DNA of 44,209 nt from JBJXFE01 sp046153875 (GCA_046153875.1 JBJXFE010000069.1:1-44209), one strand, 5' to 3'. Counted from the first letter of the stretch, positions 17,039 through 26,590 are shown. A program made the numbers and translations. The notes: a model not told the origin generated them from the letters alone.

Positions 17039-18544
17039 TTAAGGGCACCCGACCACGTACTTGCCCTGGAAGCAGCCGAAGTCCGCCACGGTCAGCGTGC
17101 CGCTCGCGTTGCAGTCGGCGTACGGATCGCCCAGCACGTACTTGCCCTGGAAGCACCCGAAGTCGGCGACGGTGAGCGAACCCGAGTTGTTGCAGTCCGG
17201 GTAGCAGATCTTCTCGCACTCGTCGGGGATGCCGTTGGCGTTCACGTCCGGGCTGAAACCCGAGAGGATGTCGCAGGCGTCGCGCTGGCCGTTGGCGTTG
17301 CAGTCCGGGCCTACGGGCGTCTGGGGCACGATCTTCATCACGTATTCCTCGCCGAGGTTGCAGACGTAGAGCTCGCCGAAGGCGTCCTCGCCGAACGACG
17401 CGATCGTGCCCAGCCCGAATCCCCCGCCCGGGTGCAGTTGCGCGGAGCGGTCGATGAACTCGGTCACAGTCGTGCCGTTGTAGCGCATGGTCCAGATCTG
17501 CGCCGAGCAGTAGTCGGCGAAGAAGTACGAGCCCTGCAGGTCGGGGATCGCGCACCCGCGGTAGACGTAGCCGCCCGTGACCGCGCACCTGAACGGGTTC
17601 CCGCCGTGCTCGTAGTAGTGGACCGCCGGGACGTAGTTGGGGATGTTGCACGTCGGTCCGCAGTCGAAGAGCCCCGTGCAGTTCGGGCCGTCGTAGCAGA
17701 TCCAGCCGTAGTTCAGCGCCGTGTACGGCGGGCTGCCCGGGGCGGGGCGGAAGCTGATCTCCTCGTACGCGGCCTGCCCCACGTCGCCGATCCACAGGTC
17801 CCCCGTGAGCCGGTCGAAGCTGCACCGCCACGGGTTGCGCAGGCCGAAGGTCCAGATCTCGTCCTCGCCGGGCAACCCCACGAACGGGTTGCTCGGCGGG
17901 ATCGCGTAGTTGCGCTCCGGGTCGGCGGGGAAGGCGTCCCCGTTCACGTCCAGACGCAGGATCTTCGCCCGGAGCGTGTTCACCGACTGGCCGTTCATGA
18001 AGTCGGTGTTGTCACCCAGCGCAACGTACAGGTACCCGTCGGGCCCGAAGCCCAGCCACCCGCCGTTGTGCGAGATGCCGACGGACTGCAGCTTCAGGAA
18101 CACCTGAGCGCTGAGCGGGTCGGCCACGTCCGGGTCGCCCGAGACCTTGTAGCGCGTAAACGTGGCGTAGCCGTCGCCGGGGCCCGGCGCGGTGTGATAG
18201 ATGTAGAAGTACCCGTTGGTGTCGTAGTCCGGGTGGAACGCCAGACCCAGCAGCCCCTGCTCCACGCCGGTGTTCACCACCGGCGCGATGGTCAAGAACG
18301 GCGTCGGCTTCACAACCTGCGTCGCCAGGTCCATGATCCTGATCTTGCCGACCCCCGTGTCCAGGCCCTGCTCGACGATAAAGATGCGCTCGAAATCGCC
18401 GGGCGCGTGCGTCACGAAGAGCGGGTTGTCCAGGCCCGTGGCCACGACGACGCTCTTGAGCGGGGTCTGGGCCGAGGCCCCGACGACGGTGCACGCGAGC
18501 ACGCCCAGCGCGAGAAACAGGCGCGCGTTCGTGGTTCGGTTCAT
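17039..18544 (-). CDS. secreted glucose/sorbosone dehydrogenase-like protein with dockerin-type tail
   Basis: Protein of 501 residues with a signal peptide (about 1-25, ending ASAQ). A six-bladed beta-propeller of the glucose/sorbosone dehydrogenase family (PQQ-type aldose dehydrogenases) covers about 27-390; markers are VEQGLLGLAFHPDY, GISHNGGWLGFGPDGYLYVA and EIWTFGLRNPWRCSFD. Two calcium-binding-like NGQRDACD and NGIPDECE motifs follow. The protein ends in two dockerin-like repeats (CNNSGSLTVADFGCFQGKYV and CNASGTLTVADFGCFQGKYV). GGAGGG precedes the ATG. The family oxidises sugars using pyrroloquinoline quinone; activity here is unproven. The tail suggests attachment to or assembly on the cell surface, as in many planctomycete secreted enzymes. 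Confidence 0.88.
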   Translation of the reverse strand: MNRTTNARLFLALGVLACTVVGASAQTPLKSVVVATGLDNPLFVTHAPGDFERIFIVEQGLDTGVGKIRIMDLATQVVKPTPFLTIAPVVNTGVEQGLLGLAFHPDYDTNGYFYIYHTAPGPGDGYATFTRYKVSGDPDVADPLSAQVFLKLQSVGISHNGGWLGFGPDGYLYVALGDNTDFMNGQSVNTLRAKILRLDVNGDAFPADPERNYAIPPSNPFVGLPGEDEIWTFGLRNPWRCSFDRLTGDLWIGDVGQAAYEEISFRPAPGSPPYTALNYGWICYDGPNCTGLFDCGPTCNIPNYVPAVHYYEHGGNPFRCAVTGGYVYRGCAIPDLQGSYFFADYCSAQIWTMRYNGTTVTEFIDRSAQLHPGGGFGLGTIASFGEDAFGELYVCNLGEEYVMKIVPQTPVGPDCNANGQRDACDILSGFSPDVNANGIPDECEKICYPDCNNSGSLTVADFGCFQGKYVLGDPYADCNASGTLTVADFGCFQGKYVVGCP

Positions 18545-18660
18545 CTCTTCACCCTCCGTTGTGACGGAGCGCGGGCCAACGGCCCAAGTCCCGCCTCCAC
18601 CGCCACTCTATCCATGCCTCCAACCCGGACCAACGCCAACTGATCCGGAGGTTCGCGGCG

Positions 18661-21600
18661 TCAGGTTTCGTTTCGCCCGCCCGCACGACCGGATTCGACC
18701 GCCCCGAACCCGCCCCCACCGGGAGTATGCAGCACGAACCGGTCCCCCGGCCCAACCTCACAGCCCCCGATCGCCCCGAGTTCAAGGACCATCCCATCCG
18801 CCCGCACGACGTGCTGGCGTCCGGGTAGACCGTAAGCACCGCCCGCCAGGCCCCGTGGGCCGGCCCCGCGGTGCTGCGACAGAATCGACAGGGAACCGGG
18901 CTCAAGAAACGTGATCTCGCGTTCAACGCCGTCGCCGCCGCGATGCCGGCCGGCGCCGCCCGATCCGCGGCGGACCGCGAACCGGTCGAGCCTCACCGGG
19001 TAGCGGCGCTCGAGTACTTCCGGGTCGGTGATCCGCGTGTTGGTCATGTGGGTGTGGACCGCGTGCGCGCCATCGAAGCCCGGCCCCGCGCCGGCTCCGC
19101 CGCACACCGTTTCGTAGTAACCGAACCGGGCGTTCCCGAACGCGACGTTGTTCATCGTTCCTTGACTTCCGGCGCACGCCCCGAACGCCCGAAGCAGCAC
19201 ATCCACGAGCCGCTGGCTCGTCTCCGTGTTCCCCGCGGCCACCGGGGGGCACCGGGTCGGGTCTTCGGGGAAACCCGGGTTCAGCAGGCCGTGGGGCACG
19301 ATGATCTCCACGCCGTCGAGCAGCCCCTCGTTGAGCGGCACCGGTTCGTCGATGAGCAGCCGCAGCACGTACATGACGGCACTGCGGACGATCGCGGGCG
19401 TGGCGTTGAGGCAGCCCGGGTGGACGCCGCCGGTGCCGGTGAAGTCCACGCGCACGATTGAATCATCGTCCAACTCGATGCGCACCCGGATCGGCGTGCC
19501 GTCGTCGAGGGCGTCCTCGGCTGTCCTCGGCGCGCTCGCAACGCCGCCCAAGCGTGCGATGGCCTCCCTCATCCGGCGCGCCGCCCGCGCGGTGACCGCG
19601 TCCATCGCGTCGCGCAGAGCCGCCCCCCCATGCTCGCGCCCGAACGCACCGACCGCCGCGGCTCCGCGCCGGTTTGCCGCCACCTGAGCCGCCAGGTCCG
19701 CGAGGTTGTCCCCGACGGCGCGACTCGGGAACGGCCCCGACCCCAGGAGCGCCCGCACGCCGTCCCATCGCCCGTCGCCTTCACGCACCAGGTGCATCGG
19801 CGGGATCACGACACCCTCCTCCGCGAGCGATCGCGCGTCGAACGGCATCGACCCGGGCCGGATTCCGCCGATCTCTGCGTGGTGCGCGCGGTTCGCTGCG
19901 TATGCGAGGAGCCCGCCGGCGTCATCGAAGATCGGTGTCACCACGGTCACGTCCGGCAGGTGCGACCCGCCGAACGCCGGGTGATTCACGGCCAGCACGT
20001 CGCCGGGGCGCATCGCGACCCGCGCGGCAAGGGCCCGCACGCAGACGCCGATCGCCCCCAGGTGCACCGGGATGTGCGGCGCGTTGACGATCAACTGCCC
20101 CCGGGCGTCCAGGAGCGCACACGAAAAATCCAGGCGCTCCTTGATATTCACGGAGAGCGCCGTCCGGCGGAGCATCTCCCCCATGTCGCCCGCGATCGAG
20201 GCGAGGCGAGCCGTCGCAAGCTCCTCGCGGATTGACGGCGCGCCGCCGATCGGCCCCGCCCGCTCCAGCATCAGCGCGCCAGCGCCGTCCACACGGCACG
20301 ACCAATCGGGCTCGACCACCGTCACGCTGAACGGCTCAACGACAAGACCGGGCCCGTCGAACGCCGCGCCGCGCACGAGCCGCGCGCGGTCGAACACGGG
20401 GGCCTCGGTCCAGGCGTCGTCGAACCACACGCGGCGTCGGCCCGTCGGCTCGGCTCGCGCCACGCCGCCTGGTACGGGCGCGGATGCTGCCCTCTCCCGT
20501 TGCGATGACGCGACGACGCGCACCGATTCGACCTCGACCTCGCGATCGGAGGGGACATGCCCGTACGTGTCCCGGTACCTCGCCTCGAACGCCGCGCGCA
20601 ACCCGACGCCCGACCGCGGCGGGAACTCCGCCGCGAGCGTGGACTCCTGGCCCGCGAACCGAAGGTGCACGAGGCGCCGCCGCACCCGGGCCCGATCACC
20701 CGGCACGCCTTCCTCAGCCAGAGCCCGCAGCGCCGACGCGCCGAGTTCGTCGACGAGCGCGGCGAGGTCCCGCTCGACCGCCGACAGCGGCCGGAGTACC
20801 TGGCGCTCCGCGAACCGCTCAACCGGCGCGTGCCCCAGACCCAGGCAGCACAGCAGGCCCGCGTCGGCGGGAACGAGGATCGTTCGGATGCCCAGCGTGT
20901 CGGCCACGCGGCAGGCGTGCTGCGGCCCGGCCCCGCCGAACGCGACGAGCGCGTACGCTTCGGGATCGAACCCGCGCTGCACGCTGATCCGTCGGATCGC
21001 CCCGCCCATGCGGTCGCACGCGATATCCAGAAGCCCGACCAGCGTCGTGTCGGCGTCGGCCGGAGGGCCCCCGCGTTCGCGGACGCGGCGGAGCAGCTCA
21101 TCGAACCGCGCCCGCGCCGGCGCCGCGTCGATCGGCACGCCGAACCGCGACGGGTCGAGCCGGCCGAGGAGCAGGTTCACGTCGGTGATGGTCAGCGGAC
21201 CGCCCGCGCCGTAACACGCCGGCCCCGGGTCCGCTCCGGCGCTCGCCGGCCCGACGGTCAGTCCGTCACCGTCAAACCCGCAGATCGATCCGCCGCCCGC
21301 CGCGACGCTCTCGATCGCCAGAGCGGGGGCCGCGATGCGTGCGTCCCCGACTTCGTGCTCGAACTGGTACTCGTACTCGCCGGTCGTGGCGTCTTCGATG
21401 CGGGCCACGTCGGTGCTCGTGCCGCCCATGTCGAACGCGATAACGCGGCACAACCCCGAGGCGGCGGCCGCGCCCGCCGCGCCCGCGACCCCGCCCGCCG
21501 GCCCGCTGAGCAGGCTGTCCGTGGGACGGAACGCGCCCGCGGAGGCGAGGCCGCCCGCGCTGGTCATCACGCGCAGGCGCGCGCCGGCCGGTGGAGCGCC

Positions 21601-22509
21601 CGTGCTCAGCGCCGCGGCCACACGAGCCAGGTAGCCATCGATCACCGGCGCGAGATACGCGTCCACCACGGCCGTCTGGGCCCGGGGCAGGAGCTTGATC
21701 GTGGGCGAGAGCGACGCGGACGACGACACGTGCACGAACCCCGCGACGCGCAGGTACGTCTCCAGCACCCGTTCGTGCTCCGGGTTGATCCACGCGTGCA
21801 TCAGCGCGATCGCGGCCGTGCGTACACCATCGCGCACGAGGGCCCGGACGCGCCCCTCGATCGCCGCCGGGTCCAGCGGCAGCCGCACCGACCCGTCCGC
21901 CGCGAGCCTCTCCGGAACCTCGACGACGTGCCTGTGGATCGGCGATGGCTTGACGATCCGCAGCGCGAACAGATCCGGGCGCTGCTGCGTGCCGATCTCG
22001 AGAAGGTCCGCGAACCCGCGCGTGACGAAGAACGCCACGGGCGCGCCGGTCCGCTCCAGCAGCGCGTTCGTGCCGCGTGTTGTGCCCAGCCGCATCTCGA
22101 TCGGGGGCAACGGCGCACCCGGCGGCGTCCGCGTGACGAGCCTGGCCGCGAGGATCGGGGCCTCTTCCTCCCCCCGCGCTTCGAACACCGACCCCGCGAG
22201 CGGCGAAAAGCCCAGCGGGAGGTCGATGCGGATCGCCCCGCCTTCGGGGTCGAACCCGACCACCCGCGGCTCCACGCCCGCCGCCGACCCGTGGACGCGC
22301 AGCCTGAATCCATCGATGAACCGCGCCGGTGCGCCCCAGTCCTGCTCGACGAACAGGATGTCGCCGCGCCCGCCCGTGCCGACGATGCGCCCGCGCAGCC
22401 CCCCGACGCTGAGCACCTTCGCGCGGTGCGTCCGCCCGGACGGATCGACCGCCAGGCAGTCCGTGAACGTGCCGCCGGTGTCGATCCACATGCGCCACGG
22501 CTCGCTCAA
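18661..22509 (-). CDS. 5-oxoprolinase/hydantoinase, fused HyuA-HyuB subunits
   Basis: Fused protein of 1282 residues that would open 5-oxoproline (or a hydantoin-type ring) with ATP, giving glutamate from 5-oxoproline. The A half starts with the acetate-kinase-like nucleotide motif DTGGTFTD (10-17) and carries a second, FDMGGTSTD, near 356-364. The B half begins near residue 757 (SIREELATARLASIAGDMGE) and contains the HIPVHLGAIG and NHPAFGGSHLPDVTVV segments. The length matches eukaryotic-type oxoprolinases rather than the split bacterial genes. The frame is open to a TTG at 22542, but the TTG at 22509 has GGGAGCGG six to eight bases upstream and gives the usual W-x-x-WIDTGG start. The substrate could be a related cyclic amide. 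Confidence 0.9.
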   Translation of the reverse strand: MSEPWRMWIDTGGTFTDCLAVDPSGRTHRAKVLSVGGLRGRIVGTGGRGDILFVEQDWGAPARFIDGFRLRVHGSAAGVEPRVVGFDPEGGAIRIDLPLGFSPLAGSVFEARGEEEAPILAARLVTRTPPGAPLPPIEMRLGTTRGTNALLERTGAPVAFFVTRGFADLLEIGTQQRPDLFALRIVKPSPIHRHVVEVPERLAADGSVRLPLDPAAIEGRVRALVRDGVRTAAIALMHAWINPEHERVLETYLRVAGFVHVSSSASLSPTIKLLPRAQTAVVDAYLAPVIDGYLARVAAALSTGAPPAGARLRVMTSAGGLASAGAFRPTDSLLSGPAGGVAGAAGAAAASGLCRVIAFDMGGTSTDVARIEDATTGEYEYQFEHEVGDARIAAPALAIESVAAGGGSICGFDGDGLTVGPASAGADPGPACYGAGGPLTITDVNLLLGRLDPSRFGVPIDAAPARARFDELLRRVRERGGPPADADTTLVGLLDIACDRMGGAIRRISVQRGFDPEAYALVAFGGAGPQHACRVADTLGIRTILVPADAGLLCCLGLGHAPVERFAERQVLRPLSAVERDLAALVDELGASALRALAEEGVPGDRARVRRRLVHLRFAGQESTLAAEFPPRSGVGLRAAFEARYRDTYGHVPSDREVEVESVRVVASSQRERAASAPVPGGVARAEPTGRRRVWFDDAWTEAPVFDRARLVRGAAFDGPGLVVEPFSVTVVEPDWSCRVDGAGALMLERAGPIGGAPSIREELATARLASIAGDMGEMLRRTALSVNIKERLDFSCALLDARGQLIVNAPHIPVHLGAIGVCVRALAARVAMRPGDVLAVNHPAFGGSHLPDVTVVTPIFDDAGGLLAYAANRAHHAEIGGIRPGSMPFDARSLAEEGVVIPPMHLVREGDGRWDGVRALLGSGPFPSRAVGDNLADLAAQVAANRRGAAAVGAFGREHGGAALRDAMDAVTARAARRMREAIARLGGVASAPRTAEDALDDGTPIRVRIELDDDSIVRVDFTGTGGVHPGCLNATPAIVRSAVMYVLRLLIDEPVPLNEGLLDGVEIIVPHGLLNPGFPEDPTRCPPVAAGNTETSQRLVDVLLRAFGACAGSQGTMNNVAFGNARFGYYETVCGGAGAGPGFDGAHAVHTHMTNTRITDPEVLERRYPVRLDRFAVRRGSGGAGRHRGGDGVEREITFLEPGSLSILSQHRGAGPRGLAGGAYGLPGRQHVVRADGMVLELGAIGGCEVGPGDRFVLHTPGGGGFGAVESGRAGGRNET

Positions 22510-22621
22510 TCGCCGCTCCCGATAAGCCGCCCGAACGCTCAAGGTACACCCGCCGCATGATGATCAAGGTGCTGATCGTCGCGGGCTCGGGCGGGCTCGG
22601 CGCGACCGCCCGCCGTATTCG

Positions 22622-23560
22622 TCATACGACCGGCGTCCCCTCGAACGCGGTGATAGCGCGGAAGAGCTCGGTGAGACGCTGCGTCATCGGGCCGGGCTTT
22701 CCCTCCCCGATCGTCCTCCCATCCACCTTCAGGACCGGGACCAGTTCGCCCATGGTCCCCGTGCAGAACACCTCGTCGGCCCGGTAGACCTCGGTCAGCG
22801 ACAGATCGCGCTCCGCGCACGCGACCCCGTGCGCCGCGCACAGCTCCAGCACCACCGCGCGTGTAATCCCCTCGGGGCACGCGACGCATCGGGGCGTGAC
22901 GATCTCAGCCCCGGCCCCACTTCGACGCTCCGTCTCTTCGTCTCTCCCCTCCTGCACGACGAAGACATGCGTCGCGTTGGTCTCGGCGACAAACCCGCGT
23001 GTGTCGAGCATGACCGCGTCGTCCGCACCACCGTTGTTCGCCTCGATCTTGGCCAGGATCGACTGGATCAGGTTGCAGTGGTGGACCTTCGGGTCCAGGC
23101 AGTCAGGAGGGAACCGCCGCACCGAACTGGTGATCAGCGTGATCCCGCCGGAGCCGTACACCGGCGGCTTGTGCTCCGCGAGCACGATGAGCGTGGGCCC
23201 GGACTGGTTGAGCCGCGGGTCCATGCCACTGGTGACTTTCACGCCCCGGGTCAGCGTGATCCGGATATGGACGCCGTCGCGCATCGCGTTGGCCTTAAGC
23301 GTCCGCACGATCTGCTCGGTGATCTGCGCGTCGGTCGGGATCGAAGCGAACGCCAGGGCCTTCGCCGACGACCGCAGCCGCGCCAGATGCTCCGTCAGCC
23401 TGAAGACCCGCCCGTTGTAGACCCTCAGCCCTTCCCACACGGCATCCCCGCCCTGCACCGCCGAATCGAACGGGCTGACGCCCGCCCGATCGCGGTGGAC
23501 CAGCGTGCCGTTGATGTTGACGAGGATGTCGCGGTTGCGCGGATCGAACTTCTGGAGCAT
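22622..23560 (-). CDS. class IV aminotransferase (branched-chain type)
   Basis: PLP-dependent fold-type IV aminotransferase of about 312 residues, most like branched-chain amino acid aminotransferases. Markers are GGDAVWEGLRVYNGRVFRL near the N-terminus, the lysine of DPKVHHCNLIQSILAKIEAN (Lys158) as likely Schiff base, and the GFVAETNATHVFVV substrate/PLP loop. FCTGTMGELVPV lies near the end. The ATG at 23560 is preferred to a TTG 15 bases upstream because TATCCT lies exactly six bases before it and neither has a ribosome-binding site. It could also act on D-amino acids or 4-amino-4-deoxychorismate, so no symbol is given. Confidence 0.88.
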   Translation of the reverse strand: MLQKFDPRNRDILVNINGTLVHRDRAGVSPFDSAVQGGDAVWEGLRVYNGRVFRLTEHLARLRSSAKALAFASIPTDAQITEQIVRTLKANAMRDGVHIRITLTRGVKVTSGMDPRLNQSGPTLIVLAEHKPPVYGSGGITLITSSVRRFPPDCLDPKVHHCNLIQSILAKIEANNGGADDAVMLDTRGFVAETNATHVFVVQEGRDEETERRSGAGAEIVTPRCVACPEGITRAVVLELCAAHGVACAERDLSLTEVYRADEVFCTGTMGELVPVLKVDGRTIGEGKPGPMTQRLTELFRAITAFEGTPVV

Positions 23561-23566
23561 GGCGGC

Positions 23567-23572
23567 AGGATA
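23567..23572 (-). promoter_or_regulatory. -10-like TATCCT six bases before the aminotransferase start
   Basis: TATCCT, six bases, then ATG on the minus strand; no Shine-Dalgarno site. This fits a leaderless mRNA. Confidence 0.45.
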
Positions 23573-23688
23573 CAACCGAACGATCCCGCGCAGATCGCCG
23601 GCCTCGGCGGCACGCGCAGGTGCCCGGTGGCGGCCTGCTCAGACCCCTCTCACGCACCGTGGGCGGAGCGAGACCTGTGGATGGTCCT

Positions 23689-24864
23689 TCAGCGGACAAC
23701 GCGATCCAGCGGATCGATCATCCTGCCTGTGACTCTCGGTGGACGATCCAACTCCGGATGCGCCGGGTCCGTGGGCCGTCCCAACCGTGCAAGAATCGCC
23801 CGGCACAACTGGCGCCGCTGAGCGTCGGCGTCATGCCGGTGCGACTCCAACAGGTCGGCGATCGGCTCACCGAGCGACAGGAGGAGCGGCGCCGCCAAGC
23901 TTGCATCACCCTCGATGTCGTTGTCGCCGAGGTGCTCGATGAGGATCGGGGCAGCGAGCCTGGCAAGGTCGGACATCTCGCACTGGGCCATGATCGCCGC
24001 CCCGATGAACCGCTGCTGCCAATCTCCTGTCCGGATGATGTCGACGAGCAACGGCCGGGCAAGGTCCGGGAAGCGACGCAGATACGCCGCCGCTTCCCAC
24101 GCATTACCCATCGACAAGTACCCCGCGAGCAAACCGCCGCCGTCATCCGCCAGGTCTTCAACTGCTGCGCGAAGCAGCGACTCGGTCGGCATCGCGAGCT
24201 TGCGCCTCAGCACCTGCGACGCCAGGAAGCGAACCTGCCGTTCGGGGGAACCGAGCGCACTCTCCAGGGCTCGCTCGCTGTGCGGCCAGAGCGCCGCGAG
24301 GCGCTCCTGCGCGCGGGTCGCGTTCATCGATCGCCGATCCGCCCGCAAGTCGGCGATCAGGTGTTCGCTCAGCACCCGCGCCTCAACGTCCATCAACTGC
24401 GATCGCGCCATCCGCAGATCGAGCACCCGCCGCGCGGCCCGGGAATACCTCGTCGGCAGTTCACGCTCCAGTACAACCAGCGCCACCGTCGGAAACGCGC
24501 CGACCCAGGAGCCCGCACGGTCGCGGGCGACCAGAACAGTCCCTGCCGAGAAGATCGTCGCGACGGCAGCGCAACCAAAGGGCCGCAGCGCCGACGGACG
24601 GCGCGCCCTCCGCCCGCAACCCGCACGCGCCCCGCACTCCGGGCAACGCGTAAGCCCGTCCGGCCCGGGCGACAACCCCGTCAGGTCGTACGCGCACACC
24701 GGGTTCCACACCCACCGCCACGGCGATACGAAGGCCCGCCACCCGCGACCCTCACCCGCGCAGAACCGGCGCGGCCGATTCCTCGCGCGGAACCCGATGA
24801 CCACGAGAATCAGCGCGAGGAGCGCCGAAGCCGCCGCGACCAACCCCAGAACCTGCTCGATCAC
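23689..24864 (-). CDS. membrane protein with zinc ribbon and HEAT-like repeats
   Basis: Protein of 391 residues starting at GTG. An N-terminal membrane segment (about 5-25) is followed by a zinc-ribbon-like region typical of planctomycete membrane proteins (NPVCAYDLTGL ... RCPECG, about 54-77). A second hydrophobic stretch (about 98-135) precedes a helical C-terminal half with HEAT-like pattern (for example RQVRFLASQVLRRKLAM, RFIGAAIMAQCEMSDLARLA). The hexamer GATACT lies six bases before the start. There is no enzymatic motif, and the function is unknown. The fold suggests protein-protein interaction at the cytoplasmic membrane. Confidence 0.75.
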   Translation of the reverse strand: MIEQVLGLVAAASALLALILVVIGFRARNRPRRFCAGEGRGWRAFVSPWRWVWNPVCAYDLTGLSPGPDGLTRCPECGARAGCGRRARRPSALRPFGCAAVATIFSAGTVLVARDRAGSWVGAFPTVALVVLERELPTRYSRAARRVLDLRMARSQLMDVEARVLSEHLIADLRADRRSMNATRAQERLAALWPHSERALESALGSPERQVRFLASQVLRRKLAMPTESLLRAAVEDLADDGGGLLAGYLSMGNAWEAAAYLRRFPDLARPLLVDIIRTGDWQQRFIGAAIMAQCEMSDLARLAAPILIEHLGDNDIEGDASLAAPLLLSLGEPIADLLESHRHDADAQRRQLCRAILARLGRPTDPAHPELDRPPRVTGRMIDPLDRVVR

Positions 24865-24870
24865 ACGCTG

Positions 24871-24876
24871 AGTATC
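24871..24876 (-). promoter_or_regulatory. -10-like GATACT six bases before the HEAT-like gene start
   Basis: GATACT keeps the second A and last T of the -10 consensus and is spaced six bases from the GTG start. It is a weaker member of the group. Confidence 0.3.
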
Positions 24877-24957
24877 GGCGAGCGCCGCGGACCGACGACA
24901 CCCGCAACGTCACCGGGTCGTCCGCAGGTCAGCGTGCGCCGTTTCGCTCTCGCGGCT

Positions 24958-25719
24958 CTAGGGCTTCAGCCGCTCCCGGTGCATCCTCTCGTAGTACCCC
25001 TGGCACTCGTCCAGCAACGCGGCGAGCCGCTCCGGCGGCCGCTCGCGCCGCGGCACATACGGCCCGAACCCGGTGCTCCGCTCGACCACGCCGTACCAGT
25101 GCTCCGCCCAGACGCCGTCGGTCTTGCGCCTCCCCCGCTCCCACGTCAGCATCCGCTCGTCGAACGGCACGCCGAGGGCGCGGCACAGCGCCGCGAGCAT
25201 CCGGCGCGGTTCGCGGAGCACGTCCGCCGCATCCACCACCGGCGGAACCCGCCCTCCACTCAAGCGGCGGCGTGCTTCCTCAAACAGCTCGATCTGCTGC
25301 GGCAGCCCGGTGTCGGAGACGGTGGGGTTGGGCGTTACTTTCACCAGCGACACCAGCATCTCCGCGGGGTCGCGGATCAGAAAGGCGTGCCGGAACTCGG
25401 GCCGCCACAGCCATGCCCGGTCGATGTCCGGCAACATGTGGTGGGTCATGTGCTTCTGGAACCAGACCGTGTGGCTCTCGCCCGGGCCGCCCGGCACGGG
25501 ACCGGTCAGCCACGCGACGACCTTTCGCCAGTCGATCTCGTGCGCGGCGATGACCTCGTCGCGCGCCGGGTGGTCGACCCCCGTCGCCTCCAGATAATGC
25601 GCGTACAACGGCTCATCCGTGACAAACGTATCGGGCCGGCTCCCCCATGACCGCATCATGGCCGTCGAGATGTTCCGGGGCCCGGACCACATCGCGATGC
25701 GAACGGGAGCGTCCGACAT
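24958..25719 (-). CDS. sulfotransferase-like protein
   Basis: Protein of about 253 residues of the P-loop sulfotransferase superfamily, which moves sulfate from PAPS. The 5'-phosphosulfate-binding loop is MWSGPRNISTAMM at about 10-22. A second binding element is HAFLIRDPAEMLVSLVK, and the C-terminal part has DGVWAEHWYGVV. The closest relatives by motif are the bacterial HAD/branched-chain-aminotransferase-associated sulfotransferase-like proteins, so the true donor or substrate is uncertain. The ATG at 25719 is used, because TACTCT lies six bases upstream and a longer frame would cross the divergent promoter. It diverges from the LOG gene with 64 bases between starts. Confidence 0.8.
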   Translation of the reverse strand: MSDAPVRIAMWSGPRNISTAMMRSWGSRPDTFVTDEPLYAHYLEATGVDHPARDEVIAAHEIDWRKVVAWLTGPVPGGPGESHTVWFQKHMTHHMLPDIDRAWLWRPEFRHAFLIRDPAEMLVSLVKVTPNPTVSDTGLPQQIELFEEARRRLSGGRVPPVVDAADVLREPRRMLAALCRALGVPFDERMLTWERGRRKTDGVWAEHWYGVVERSTGFGPYVPRRERPPERLAALLDECQGYYERMHRERLKP

Positions 25720-25724
25720 GCCGA

Positions 25725-25731
25725 TAGAGTA
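25725..25731. promoter_or_regulatory. two-directional -10 element (TAGAGTA)
   Basis: Read on the minus strand, TACTCT lies six bases before the sulfotransferase ATG. Read on the plus strand, the overlapping TAGAGT could serve the LOG gene with a start near 25737. The near-symmetry lets one short element serve both divergent genes. Confidence 0.4.
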
Positions 25732-25783
25732 CCGTGCGCCGGCGCGGATCGCGGGCGCGATGCCCCGCACTCACCCTCTCGCC

Positions 25784-26590
25784 ATGTCCGACACCCCCGC
25801 GCCATCCGAGCCTCGGTCGATCTGGACCACCCCGATCCGCGAGATCCCCGCGCGCTGGGGCAAGGGGACGCGCAGCGTCGAGGAGGCGGGGTTTCTGGAA
25901 GGCCCGCGGCGGCGGCTCTCCGAGTTCGCCCGCGCCTGCCGCATCTTCGCCGAGTGCATCAAGGGGTTCCGCGCCCTGCACTTCGTCGGTCCGTGCGTGA
26001 CGGTGTTCGGCTCCGCGCGGTTCAAGGACGACCACCCGTACTACGCCCTGGCCCGCGAGATGGGGTCGCGCATCAGCAAGCTCGGCTTCACTGTCATGAC
26101 CGGCGGCGGCCCGGGCATCATGGAGGCCGCCAACCGAGGGGCACGCGACGCCGAAGGGCCCAGCATCGGGTGCAACATCCAGCTCCCCATGGAGCAGAAG
26201 CCCAACCCCTACCTCGACAAGTTCGTCGAGTTCCGCTACTTCTTCGTCCGCAAGGTGATGCTCGTCAAGTACAGCTACGCCTTCGTCGTCATGCCCGGCG
26301 GGTTCGGCACGCTCGACGAGCTCTTCGAGGCTCTCACACTCGTCCAGACCGGCAAGATCCGACAGTTCCCCGTCATCCTCATGGGAAGAGACTTCTGGAA
26401 GCCGCTCTTGGAGTTCCTCGAACAGCGTCTGCTCGCCGCGGGCACGATCGGTCGCGAGGACCTCGACCTCCTCACCGTGACCGACTCGCCCGACGAGGCC
26501 GTGGCGGCGATCGCCCGGTGCCAGGTCGCACACGCCCCGAAGATGCCCGCGACGCGCACCCGCGCGTGGCGGATTCTCGGCGAGAAGTGA
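25784..26590 (+). CDS. LOG-family (TIGR00730-type) Rossmann-fold nucleotide-binding protein
   Basis: Protein of 268 residues of the LOG/lysine-decarboxylase-like family; characterised members are cytokinin-type nucleoside 5'-monophosphate phosphoribohydrolases. The Rossmann segment CVTVFGSARFKDDHPYY leads the domain, with MTGGGPGIMEAANRGA at 105-120. The diagnostic MPGGFGTLDELFEALT is at 170-185. The N-terminal 60 residues are an extra helical region. No ribosome-binding site is visible; ATGs at 25760 and 25784 are both possible, and the second gives the more typical MSDTP start. The physiological substrate in this organism is unknown. Confidence 0.88.
   Translation: MSDTPAPSEPRSIWTTPIREIPARWGKGTRSVEEAGFLEGPRRRLSEFARACRIFAECIKGFRALHFVGPCVTVFGSARFKDDHPYYALAREMGSRISKLGFTVMTGGGPGIMEAANRGARDAEGPSIGCNIQLPMEQKPNPYLDKFVEFRYFFVRKVMLVKYSYAFVVMPGGFGTLDELFEALTLVQTGKIRQFPVILMGRDFWKPLLEFLEQRLLAAGTIGREDLDLLTVTDSPDEAVAAIARCQVAHAPKMPATRTRAWRILGEK

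Noticed and set aside
20557..25650. Very long plus-strand open frames across the oxoprolinase, aminotransferase and sulfotransferase genes
   Set aside because: They are Arg/Pro/Ala-rich translations opposite clearly recognisable minus-strand genes, an effect of GC-rich codon use.
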